64,000 nt of DNA from Nocardia sp. CDC159 (GTDB lineage: Bacteria; Actinomycetota; Actinomycetes; Mycobacteriales; Mycobacteriaceae). Made by a program: the position numbers and the translations under genes. The DNA is taken from contig NZ_JAMRXH010000001.1 of NCBI RefSeq assembly GCF_023740735.1, positions 310,001 to 374,000 of the forward strand, written 5' to 3'. The notes beneath the pieces were generated by a model. It was not told where the DNA came from. It worked only from the letters and a program-made list of their open reading frames with translations, and searched no databases. Shown here piece by piece: positions 54,455 to 62,009 of this stretch. The number at the start of each line of letters is the position of its first letter. The stretch's first letter is position 1.

Positions 54455-55306
54455 TCAGGCGCGGGCCGCCTCCGCGGCCTGCACCACATGCCGCATCAGC
54501 AGGGCGGTCGTGACGGGTCCGATCCCACCCGGGACGGGGCTCAGCGCGGCCGCCCTGCCGTGTACCGACTCCGCGTCCACGTCGCCGACGATGCTGCCGT
54601 CGGGGCCCTCGTTCGTGCCCACGTCGAGCACGACCGCGCCCTCGCGTACATGCTCGGCGGTGATCAGTCTCGCGCGCCCGGCGGCGGCCACCACGATATC
54701 GGCGGCCGCGGTGACCGCGGGCAGATCGGTGGTGCGCGAATGGCATACGGTCACGGTGGCGTTCTCGGCCAGCAGCAGCTGAGCCAGCGGCTTACCGACC
54801 ACATTCGAGCGCCCGACGACCGCGACATGCCGCCCGGCCAGCGGGATCCGGTGGAACTTCGCCAACTCCACCACGGCCTGGGAGGTGGCGGGCGCGAAGC
54901 CGGGCAGTCCGGCCGCCAGCAGTCCCAGTGACTGCGGGCTCACGCCGTCGACGTCCTTGGCGGCGGCGATGGCCGAGGCGACCTCGGCCAGCCCCACGCC
55001 CGGCGGCAGCGGCGTCTGCAGCATGACCGCGTCCACCGCGGGATCCTCGCTGAGCTTCCTCAATTCGGCGCGGATGGCATCGGCGCTCGCCTCCGCGCCG
55101 AGATCGACCGTGTCGCAGGCGATGCCGAGCCGCTCGGCGGCGCGCTGCAGCGACTTCACATACCACCCGCTGGCCGGATCGTCATTGGCCACCACCAGTA
55201 CCAGCCGCGGCGCGGCCCCGGCATTGGCGAGCGCGGCGGCGCGAGTCTTGGTGTCGGCGTTGAGGTCGGCGGCGAGCTGTTTGCCGGTCAGCGAGGTCGT
55301 GTCCAC
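54455..55306 (-). CDS. folD: FolD-like methylenetetrahydrofolate dehydrogenase with altered cyclohydrolase site
   Basis: 283 residues of the bifunctional MTHF dehydrogenase/cyclohydrolase family: DDPASGWYVKSLQRAAERLGI, MLQTPLPPG, AAKDVDGVSPQSLGLLAAG, Rossmann VVGRSNVVGKPLAQLL, NEGPDGSIVGDVD, and PGGIGPVTTALL. The Tyr of YVxxK is present but the catalytic Lys (position 56 in human MTHFD1) is Leu (YVKSL); a Lys sits two residues earlier. In human MTHFD1, change of Lys56 abolishes cyclohydrolase but leaves dehydrogenase. So this may be a dehydrogenase only, or a paralogue of different function. GTG start at 55306. Confidence 0.87.
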   Translation of the reverse strand: MDTTSLTGKQLAADLNADTKTRAAALANAGAAPRLVLVVANDDPASGWYVKSLQRAAERLGIACDTVDLGAEASADAIRAELRKLSEDPAVDAVMLQTPLPPGVGLAEVASAIAAAKDVDGVSPQSLGLLAAGLPGFAPATSQAVVELAKFHRIPLAGRHVAVVGRSNVVGKPLAQLLLAENATVTVCHSRTTDLPAVTAAADIVVAAAGRARLITAEHVREGAVVLDVGTNEGPDGSIVGDVDAESVHGRAAALSPVPGGIGPVTTALLMRHVVQAAEAARA

Positions 55307-55514
55307 GGAATGACACCCTATCGGGCGCGGTCGCGGCGGCCGATCCCGGCGCGGGGCCAACTGCTACCGATCCGCTACCGCGGCGGTGCGCGAATCAACC
55401 GGCGGGAAATCCCGGGTCGGCGCGCCCGCGGGCCGTATCGTGGTCTTGATCATCCTCGAGCCAATTATCAGCAACACGTGCGGTACCCGTTCTCCGGGAA
55501 AGGTGTCGACTGCT

Positions 55515-56384
55515 GTGAAGATCGCAAGGCAGGTCAAATATCTGGTCGCGGCCTCCTCCGCCGCGCTCGCCCTCGCCGGGCCGCTCGCGCCGAACGCGGC
55601 CGCCGAATCCCTCGCTCCCCTCTACAACGCCGCCCAGACCAACTTCCTCGACGGCAACGAATCCGCGGGCCTGGCCGCGCTGGGGCGGCTGCTCGTGCAG
55701 GACCCCACCGATACGCAGGCGCTCGCCCTACAGGCCATCTGGTCGGATTACACCGGTGACGTGATCACCCGCGAGGTCGCGCTCACCCGCCTCGGCGGGC
55801 TCGACGCGCGCATGGCCGAGGGCACCCGCACGGTGCTCGGCGCGATCGCCGCGGCCGTCGGCACCCTGCCCAATCCGCTGCCCGCCCTGATCGGCCCGCA
55901 CACCGGCATCGTGGTGCTCGGCTACGGCCTGCTGCCCGACGGCACCATGCGCCCGGAGCTGGTGGGGCGGCTCACCGCCGCCTGGGTGCAGGCAATCGCC
56001 GCGCCCTGGGCGCCGGTCGTGGTGACCGGTGGCAATCCGCAGGGCGGCGTCTCCGAGGCCGCCGCGATGGCGGGCTGGCTGATCGGCCACGGCATTCCGG
56101 CCGAGCGCATCCACGTCGAGGAGCGCGCCAATTCGACGGTGCAGAACGCCCTGTTCGGTACCCGCATGCTGCGCGCGGCCGGGGCCGACAGCGCGGTGGT
56201 GGTGACCTCCCCCAACCACATCCGCCGCGCGGTCGCCGATTTCATCGTCGCCGGCACCCGCGTGGTCGGTGCGACGACATCGTTGGACCAGATCATCACC
56301 CAGCTCCCGCCGCCGAACCGCGCGGCCCAGCGCGGCATCTATCTCGACGCCACCCGGACCTTCCTGCTCCCGGCCGCCCGGTAA
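55515..56384 (+). CDS. YdcF/DUF218 family secreted protein
   Basis: About 289 residues: signal peptide (YLVAASSAALALAGPLAPNAAA), a helical N-terminal region (FLDGNESAGLAALGRLLVQDPTDTQALALQAIWS), and a DUF218 domain, IVVLGYGLLPDGTMRPELVGRLTAAWVQAIAAPWAPVVVTGGNPQGGVSEAAAMAGWLIGHGIPAERIHVEERANSTVQNALFGTRML. The GGxxxxG/SEA/N-x-N pattern is that of YdcF/SanA proteins. Roles in cell-envelope integrity are suspected. GTG at 55515 has GGGAAAGG upstream. It is divergent from folD. Confidence 0.85.
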   Translation: MKIARQVKYLVAASSAALALAGPLAPNAAAESLAPLYNAAQTNFLDGNESAGLAALGRLLVQDPTDTQALALQAIWSDYTGDVITREVALTRLGGLDARMAEGTRTVLGAIAAAVGTLPNPLPALIGPHTGIVVLGYGLLPDGTMRPELVGRLTAAWVQAIAAPWAPVVVTGGNPQGGVSEAAAMAGWLIGHGIPAERIHVEERANSTVQNALFGTRMLRAAGADSAVVVTSPNHIRRAVADFIVAGTRVVGATTSLDQIITQLPPPNRAAQRGIYLDATRTFLLPAAR

Positions 56385-56424
56385 TCGGCTTGGCCGTGGG
56401 CGCGCCGGTCCGGACAATGGGCCG

Positions 56425-57228
56425 GTGATCGCTCCCGATATCGACTCCCTGGTCGCGCGGCTGCGCGCGGTGGGCTGCGTCTTCGCCGAGGACGAGGCCC
56501 ACCTGCTGACGGCGGCGGCCTCGTCCGAGGCGGAGCTGGAGGATCTGGTGGCCCAGCGCATCCGCGGCGTTCCGCTGGAACATCTGCTGGGCTGGGCGGA
56601 GTTTCGCGGACTGCGGGTCGCGGTCGCGCCCGGGGTGTTCGTGCCGCGGCGGCGCACCGAATTCCTGGTCGAGCAGGCGGTCTCCCGCGCCTGCGCCCCG
56701 GCCGTGGTCCTCGACCTGTGCTGCGGTTCGGGCGCGCTCGGCCTCGCGGTGGCGACGGAGCTCACCGCCGCGCGGATCCCGGTCGAACTCGTCGCCGCGG
56801 ATATCGAACCCGCCGCCGTCGCGTGTGCCCGCCGCAATCTCGCCCGATTCGACGCGACCGTGTGCCACGGTGATCTGTTCGCGCCGTTGCCCGCCGACCA
56901 GGCGGGCCGAATCACCCTGCTGCTGGCCAACACCCCGTACGTCCCGACCGAGGAGGTGTCCCACATGCCGCCCGAGGCACGCGAGCACGAGCCGCGCTCG
57001 GCCCTCGACGGCGGCACCGACGGCCTGGATGTCGTCCGCCGGGTCGCCGCCGAGGCAGCGCACTGGCTCGCGCCGGGCGGTCATCTGTTCGTCGAGACGA
57101 GCCGGACCCAGGCGCCCACGGCCGCGCGCGTTTTCACCGACCACGGCCTGACCCCGACCATCGCCGAATCCGACGAAGGCTACGCCACCGTCGTCATCGG
57201 AACCCGAATCACCGCTTCCGGCCGGTGA
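56425..57228 (+). CDS. PrmC/HemK-like methyltransferase with NTPY motif
   Basis: 267 residues. N-terminal domain GVPLEHLLGWAEFRGLRVAVAPGVFVPRRRTEFLVEQ is the N5-glutamine methyltransferase signature, followed by the SAM site VLDLCCGSGALGLAVATEL. The catalytic NPPY reads NTPY (LLLANTPYVPTEEV). It is a second, divergent PrmC-type protein (putative protein N5-glutamine methyltransferase), not the housekeeping PrmC, which would lie near prfA. GTG start at 56425. It runs 20 bp into the convergent SDR gene. Confidence 0.85.
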   Translation: MIAPDIDSLVARLRAVGCVFAEDEAHLLTAAASSEAELEDLVAQRIRGVPLEHLLGWAEFRGLRVAVAPGVFVPRRRTEFLVEQAVSRACAPAVVLDLCCGSGALGLAVATELTAARIPVELVAADIEPAAVACARRNLARFDATVCHGDLFAPLPADQAGRITLLLANTPYVPTEEVSHMPPEAREHEPRSALDGGTDGLDVVRRVAAEAAHWLAPGGHLFVETSRTQAPTAARVFTDHGLTPTIAESDEGYATVVIGTRITASGR

Positions 57229-58036
57229 ATTCGTCCATCGAGTGGTACACCCCGACCGCGTTCAGATAGAAGTCGCGAATTCTCAGGGGCAGCAGGCCGG
57301 AGATGGCACGGTTGAGCCGGGACGTCCACGGCATCACCACCAGGGCCGCCCCCTTCTTCATCTCCGCCCAGGCGGTGCCGACGGCCTCGTCCTGCTCGAT
57401 GATCGGCGTGAACAGAAAGCCCTTGGCGCCCTCGAACATTCCGGTGTTGATGTAGGTCGGGCAGAAGGTGGTGACCTTCACGTGGTCGTTGCCGGACTGC
57501 TCGAGCTCCAGGCGCACCGAATCCGACCAGCCCAGCGCCGCCCATTTGGAGGCGGCGTAGACACTCATGCGCGGATTGGACACCAGACCCGCGGAGGAGG
57601 CGACATTGAGCACCCGCGCCGGGGTGCGGCGGGAGACCATGGCGGGCAGGAATTCCAGCGTGATGTACATCGGGGCAAGGGAATTGATCGCCATGGTCTT
57701 GTCGATGTCGGCGCGATCGGTGGTCTCCCAGAAGTAGCCGTTGCCGCGCACGATGCCCGCGTTGTTGATCAGCACATCGACGTCACCGACCTCGGAACGC
57801 ACCGTGGCCGCCGCGGCGGCGATCGCGTCCCGATCCGACACGTCCACCACATACGCGTGGATCCGGCTGCCGCCCACGGCCTCCAGCTCGGCCGCGGTCT
57901 CCTTCAACGCCTTGTCGTTCACGTCCCACAGCACCACATCGGCCGCCCGCTCGCGCACCGCCTGCTCGGCGAAGGACTTGCCGAGCCCCATCGCGGCACC
58001 GGTGATCAACACCGTCCTACCGGCTACCGTGTCCAT
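57209..58036 (-). CDS. Short-chain dehydrogenase/reductase
   Basis: 275 residues, classical SDR: VLITGAAMGLGKSFAEQA for the cofactor, INNAGIVRGNG, LNVASSAGLV with catalytic Ser, and YAASKWAALGWSDSVRLELE with YxxxK intact. The sequence resembles retinol/steroid dehydrogenase-like SDRs with a longer C-terminus. The ATG at 58036 has AAAGGA upstream. It lies 25 bp after gabD2, same strand, so the two dehydrogenases probably form an operon, both under the TetR gene at 59750. Confidence 0.9.
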   Translation of the reverse strand: MDTVAGRTVLITGAAMGLGKSFAEQAVRERAADVVLWDVNDKALKETAAELEAVGGSRIHAYVVDVSDRDAIAAAAATVRSEVGDVDVLINNAGIVRGNGYFWETTDRADIDKTMAINSLAPMYITLEFLPAMVSRRTPARVLNVASSAGLVSNPRMSVYAASKWAALGWSDSVRLELEQSGNDHVKVTTFCPTYINTGMFEGAKGFLFTPIIEQDEAVGTAWAEMKKGAALVVMPWTSRLNRAISGLLPLRIRDFYLNAVGVYHSMDEFTGRKR

Positions 58037-58061
58037 ACCCGCATCCTTTCCCAACGCGACA

Positions 58062-59633
58062 TCACTTCTGCCGCAACGCCTTCATCACACCGAAGTACAG
58101 CGTCATCGTCTTGGCCCACAACGCCTCGGACATGCCGGGCAGCGGCGCGATCGGCACCGCCCGCTGCACGGCGATCGTTTGGGTGTCGACATACTTCAGC
58201 AGCCCCTCCGGGCCGTGGCGCCGCCCGTTGCCGGAGATCCCCAGCCCGCCCGACGGGGCGGCCACACTGCCCCAGGCGGCGATGAAACCCTCGTTCACAT
58301 TCACCGAACCGGCCCGGATGCGCGCGGCGACCGCGCGGGCGCGGGCCGTATCCCGGCTCCACACACTGGCATTGAGGCCGTAGGCGGTGTCGTTGGCCTG
58401 CTCGACCGCCTCCTCGTCGCTGTGCACCCGATACACCGACACCACCGGTCCGAAGGTCTCCTCGCGGTACACCGTCATGCCCGCGCGCACGCCCTCGAGA
58501 ATGGTCGGCTCGTAGAAGTACGGACCCAGATCCGGTCGCGCCCGCCCTCCGGCGAGCACGGTCGCGCCCTTGGCGACCGCATCCTCGACATGCGCCGTGA
58601 CCGTGTCGATCTGGCGCGGGAAGGTCAGCGATCCCATCTCGTAGGAGTAGTCCAGCGCCGAGCCCAGCCGCAATCCCCTTGTCCGGTTGACGAATTCGCC
58701 GACGAACCGCTCGTACACGCTGTCGTGCACATAGATTCGCTCGATCGACTCGCACAGCTGCCCCGCCGAGGCGAAACACGCCCGCACCGCGATCCGCGCC
58801 GCGCCGGACACATCGGCGTCGTCCAGCACCAGCAGCGGATTCTTACCGCCCAATTCGAGCGAGTATCCGATCAGCCGCTCACCGGCCTGCCGTGCGATGG
58901 TGCGCCCGGTCGCGCTCGAGCCGGTGTAGTCGACGTAGTCGGCCCGCCCGATCACCTCGCCACCGATCACCGAACCGCGCCCGAGCACCGCCTGCCATAA
59001 ACCCGCCGGCAGCCCCGCGCGGCGCGCCGCGTCGATGGCCCACAGCGCGGTCAGCGCGGTCTGATTGTCCGGGCGGGCCACCACGGCATTGCCCGCGACC
59101 AGTGCGGGCAGCGCGTCCGAGGCGGCCAGGGCCAGCGGGTAGTTCCACGGCGAGATGACCGCGACCACGCCCTTGGGCCGGTGCCGGACCTCCACCCGGG
59201 TGAGCACCGGCAGCACACCGCGCGGGGTGCGCGTGGCCAGCAACTTCTCCGCCGCGGCCGCGTAGTAGCGCGCGTTCACCGCCACATCGCCCACCTCGTC
59301 GAAGGCGTGCACACGCGACTTGCCGGTCTCGAGCTGCACGATGTCGAGGATGGCGTCCTGCTCGGCCAGCACCAGATCGTGGAATCGGCGCAGGATCGAA
59401 ATACGTTCGCGCAGCGGCACTTTCGCCCACTCGCGCTGTGCGCGCCGGGCGGTGTCGAAGGCCCGCTCGATATCGGCGGCCGAGGACTGCGGCAGCTCCG
59501 CGATCGGGCGGCCGGTGGCCGGGGCGAGGATCTCCACCGCTGGCGCGCCCCCGGCCACGGCGTGCGCGAGCAGGGACTGCACCAGCGGACGCGGTAGCGC
59601 GTCGGCCGGGGCCGGATGTGGGGCGGTCGTCAT
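58062..59633 (-). CDS. gabD2: Succinic semialdehyde dehydrogenase
   Basis: 523 residues; the mycobacterial GabD2 (Rv1731) type. VISPWNYPLALAASDALPALVAGNAVVARPDNQTA, catalytic Glu in SLELGGKNPLLVLDDADV, catalytic Cys in ASAGQLCESIERIYV, and REETFGPVVSVY. It oxidises succinic semialdehyde to succinate with NADP, joining GABA or steroid/aromatic breakdown to the TCA cycle. The promoter region has paired TetR-type half-sites just before the ATG. The divergent TetR gene is 116 bp away, and the SDR downstream is likely co-transcribed. Confidence 0.9.
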   Translation of the reverse strand: MTTAPHPAPADALPRPLVQSLLAHAVAGGAPAVEILAPATGRPIAELPQSSAADIERAFDTARRAQREWAKVPLRERISILRRFHDLVLAEQDAILDIVQLETGKSRVHAFDEVGDVAVNARYYAAAAEKLLATRTPRGVLPVLTRVEVRHRPKGVVAVISPWNYPLALAASDALPALVAGNAVVARPDNQTALTALWAIDAARRAGLPAGLWQAVLGRGSVIGGEVIGRADYVDYTGSSATGRTIARQAGERLIGYSLELGGKNPLLVLDDADVSGAARIAVRACFASAGQLCESIERIYVHDSVYERFVGEFVNRTRGLRLGSALDYSYEMGSLTFPRQIDTVTAHVEDAVAKGATVLAGGRARPDLGPYFYEPTILEGVRAGMTVYREETFGPVVSVYRVHSDEEAVEQANDTAYGLNASVWSRDTARARAVAARIRAGSVNVNEGFIAAWGSVAAPSGGLGISGNGRRHGPEGLLKYVDTQTIAVQRAVPIAPLPGMSEALWAKTMTLYFGVMKALRQK

Positions 59634-59668
59634 TGTCGGCCCTCTCGGTCCAGGCGTTCAATTTATTG

Positions 59669-59697
59669 AACACCAGTGTTAGCTTAACACCGATGTT
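59669..59697. promoter_or_regulatory. TetR-type operator cluster between gabD2 and the tetR gene
   Basis: Four half-sites of the AACAC/GTGTT type lie in a row: AACACCAGTGTT at 59669-59680, the perfect palindrome GTGTTAGCTTAACAC at 59676-59690, and AACACCGATGTT at 59686-59697, with a 17-bp period. The cluster sits in an AT-rich island between divergent genes, directly before gabD2. It should bind the adjacent TetR protein as one or two dimers and repress both genes. Confidence 0.75.
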
Positions 59698-59749
59698 AGA
59701 TTAATATCGGGAGCACAGGCTCTGTCAAGACGTCGAGGAGGATCCACAG

Positions 59750-60430
59750 ATGCCGGGCGATGCGGTGGTCACTTCGCACAGTCCGCGCCGCGGCCGACCA
59801 CCCCAGACGCCCGAGCAGGCCGACGAGGTGCGCGCCAAGATCGTGCTGGCAGCGGCCGCGGTGTTCACCGAGCACGGCTCGCGCGGGCTGAGCGTGGCCC
59901 GCATCATCGACCGCGCGGGCCTGTCCCGCCCGACGTTCTACCGCTATTTCGGTAACGCCGAGGAGCCGCTGCACGCGCTGCTCACCGCGTCCAACGAGGG
60001 CCTGGTCGGCGGGATCCGGGCGGCGTTGGCCGGTTCGGACGAGCCGGTGCGGTTGGGCATCGGCCTCATCGACGCGTATCTGGACTGGGCGCGCGGGCAC
60101 GGCCCGATGCTGCGGCCGGTCTTCGCCGAACTGCACGATCCGGCCTCACCGGTATCGGCCTACCGGGAGCAGGCCTTCGACGATATCCGGGCGCTGGTGC
60201 GCGCCAAATTCGCCGAACTCGGGCGTCCCGCGCCCGCGACGCTCGATCTCGACACCGCCCTGCAGGTCTGCGAATTCGTGGTCTACCGGCTGTCGGCCGC
60301 CGACCCCGCGCCGGCGGAGCTGGCCGCCGCGCGCCTGACCATGATCCGCAGCGTGCTGGTCACCCTGGGCCGCCGGGAGGATGTCGAACTGGCCCTGACG
60401 ATTCCGGGAATCTTCGAGGGCACCGGCTAA
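59750..60430 (+). CDS. TetR family transcriptional regulator
   Basis: 226 residues. Typical TetR DNA-binding region: KIVLAAAAVFTEHGSRGLSVARIIDRAGLSRPTFYRYFGNAEEPLHALL; the C-terminal ligand domain is helical. GAGGAGG lies nine bases before the ATG. It is divergent from gabD2/SDR with the operator cluster between, so those are the probable targets, together with itself. The stop interlocks by four bases with the convergent monooxygenase gene. Confidence 0.92.
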   Translation: MPGDAVVTSHSPRRGRPPQTPEQADEVRAKIVLAAAAVFTEHGSRGLSVARIIDRAGLSRPTFYRYFGNAEEPLHALLTASNEGLVGGIRAALAGSDEPVRLGIGLIDAYLDWARGHGPMLRPVFAELHDPASPVSAYREQAFDDIRALVRAKFAELGRPAPATLDLDTALQVCEFVVYRLSAADPAPAELAAARLTMIRSVLVTLGRREDVELALTIPGIFEGTG

Positions 60431-61920
60431 CTCGCGGTGCGCGCCGCCGCCCGCGCGCGGGCGGGAGTGAATCGCAGCGCACGGTCGGCGATGCGGCCGT
60501 AGCGGAAGCCGGGCAGGTCACGCAGATAGTTCATGTGCAGCTGCCAGGGCTTGCGGTCACCGGCGATCGGGAACCGGTCGGCGGCGCGCAGCACGTATCC
60601 GGCACTGAAATTCGGCAGAAACGGTGTGGCGCCGACGGATTCGTCGCGCACGGGGGTGACCGCGCCGTACCCGTGCGCGTCCATATGGCGCAGCAGCCGG
60701 ACCACGTACTCGCACACCAGATCCGCCTTCAGCGTCCAGGAGGCGTTCGTGTAGCCGATGATGTAGGCGAAATTCGGCACATCCGACAGCATCATCGCGC
60801 GATAGGCCATGGCCGCGTGGACGTCGACCGGAGCGCCGTCCACGCTCAGCTCGATGCCGCCGAAGATGAGCAGATCCAGACCCGTTGCGGTGACGATGAT
60901 CTCGGCGTCGACCTCGGCTCCGGAGGCCAGCGTCAGGCCGGATTCGGTGAAGGTCTCGATCTCGTCGGTGACCATGTCCAGCTTGCCCTTGCGGATGGCG
61001 CGGAACAGATCGCCACCCGGCACCAGGCACATCCGCTGATCCCACGGGTTGTAGCGGGGATTGAAGTGGGTGTCGATATCGTATCCCTCGGGCAGCCAGC
61101 GCTCCTGCAACCCGCGAATCCAGGCCCGCATCCGCTGCGGACGCCGTTGCGACAGTTGGTAGATCGCGGTGGTGACCGCGATGTTCTTCGCCCGCGCCAG
61201 CGTATAGGCGAGGCGGGTGGGCAGCATCCGGCGGACCCGATCGGCGAAATCGTCGCGAGTCGGTACCGACAGCACATAGGACGGCGAGCGCTGCACCATC
61301 GTCACATGCGCGCCGAGTTCGGTCAGCGCGGGCCCCAGGGTGACCGCGGTCGCGCCGGAGCCGATGATCACCACCCGCTTCCCGTCGACCTCGAGATCCT
61401 CGGGCCAGTGCTGCGGATGCACGATCGGGCCCGCGAAGCGGTCGCGCCCGGCGAATTCCGGGGTGTAGCCCTGGTCGTAGCGGTAGTAGCCCGAACAGCA
61501 GAACAGGAAGGCGGCCGTCAGCGTGATGGTGTCACCGGTGTCGGTCCGCCGGGCCGTCACGGTCCAGTGCTGGTCGTCGGAGGACCAGTCCGCCCGCTCG
61601 ACGCGATGGCCGAAGCGGATGTGCCGGTCGATACCCGCCTCGGCGGCGGTCCGGCGCACGTAGTCCAGGATCGACGCCCCGTCGGCGATCGCCTTCTCGC
61701 CCAGCCAGGGGCGGAATCGGTAGCCCAGGGTGAACATGTCCGAATCGGAGCGAATCCCCGGATAGCGGAACAGGTCCCACGTCCCGCCGATGGCGTCGCG
61801 GGCCTCGAGGATCGTGTACGTCCGGCCCGGAAAGGCGTCCTGCAGATGATGCGCGGCGCCGATTCCGGACAGCCCCGCACCGACAATGAGCACATCGACG
61901 TGCTCCATCGCACTGGTCAT
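60427..61920 (-). CDS. EthA-like flavin-containing (Baeyer-Villiger) monooxygenase
   Basis: 497 residues. Two Rossmann sites, GAGLSGIGAAHHL for FAD and IGSGATAVTL for NADPH, and the monooxygenase fingerprint FAGPIVHPQHWP (FxGxxxHxxxWP). The order of blocks, including QRSPSYVLSVPTRD, FNPRYNPWDQRMCLVPGGDLF and FPIAGDRKPWQLHMNYLRDL, follows M. tuberculosis EthA, the enzyme that activates ethionamide. It oxidises ketones or thio compounds. In M. tuberculosis the repressor EthR is divergent; here a TetR gene is convergent, so control may differ. ATG 61920 or 61908. Confidence 0.9.
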   Translation of the reverse strand: MTSAMEHVDVLIVGAGLSGIGAAHHLQDAFPGRTYTILEARDAIGGTWDLFRYPGIRSDSDMFTLGYRFRPWLGEKAIADGASILDYVRRTAAEAGIDRHIRFGHRVERADWSSDDQHWTVTARRTDTGDTITLTAAFLFCCSGYYRYDQGYTPEFAGRDRFAGPIVHPQHWPEDLEVDGKRVVIIGSGATAVTLGPALTELGAHVTMVQRSPSYVLSVPTRDDFADRVRRMLPTRLAYTLARAKNIAVTTAIYQLSQRRPQRMRAWIRGLQERWLPEGYDIDTHFNPRYNPWDQRMCLVPGGDLFRAIRKGKLDMVTDEIETFTESGLTLASGAEVDAEIIVTATGLDLLIFGGIELSVDGAPVDVHAAMAYRAMMLSDVPNFAYIIGYTNASWTLKADLVCEYVVRLLRHMDAHGYGAVTPVRDESVGATPFLPNFSAGYVLRAADRFPIAGDRKPWQLHMNYLRDLPGFRYGRIADRALRFTPARARAAARTAS

Positions 61921-62009
61921 GCTCCGAACCCTCGATCTCTCGTAGATCCGACCGGTACCCCTGCTTCCAGCCTAACCATCCGCATATGCGCTCCGGCACG
62001 GATTGCCGA

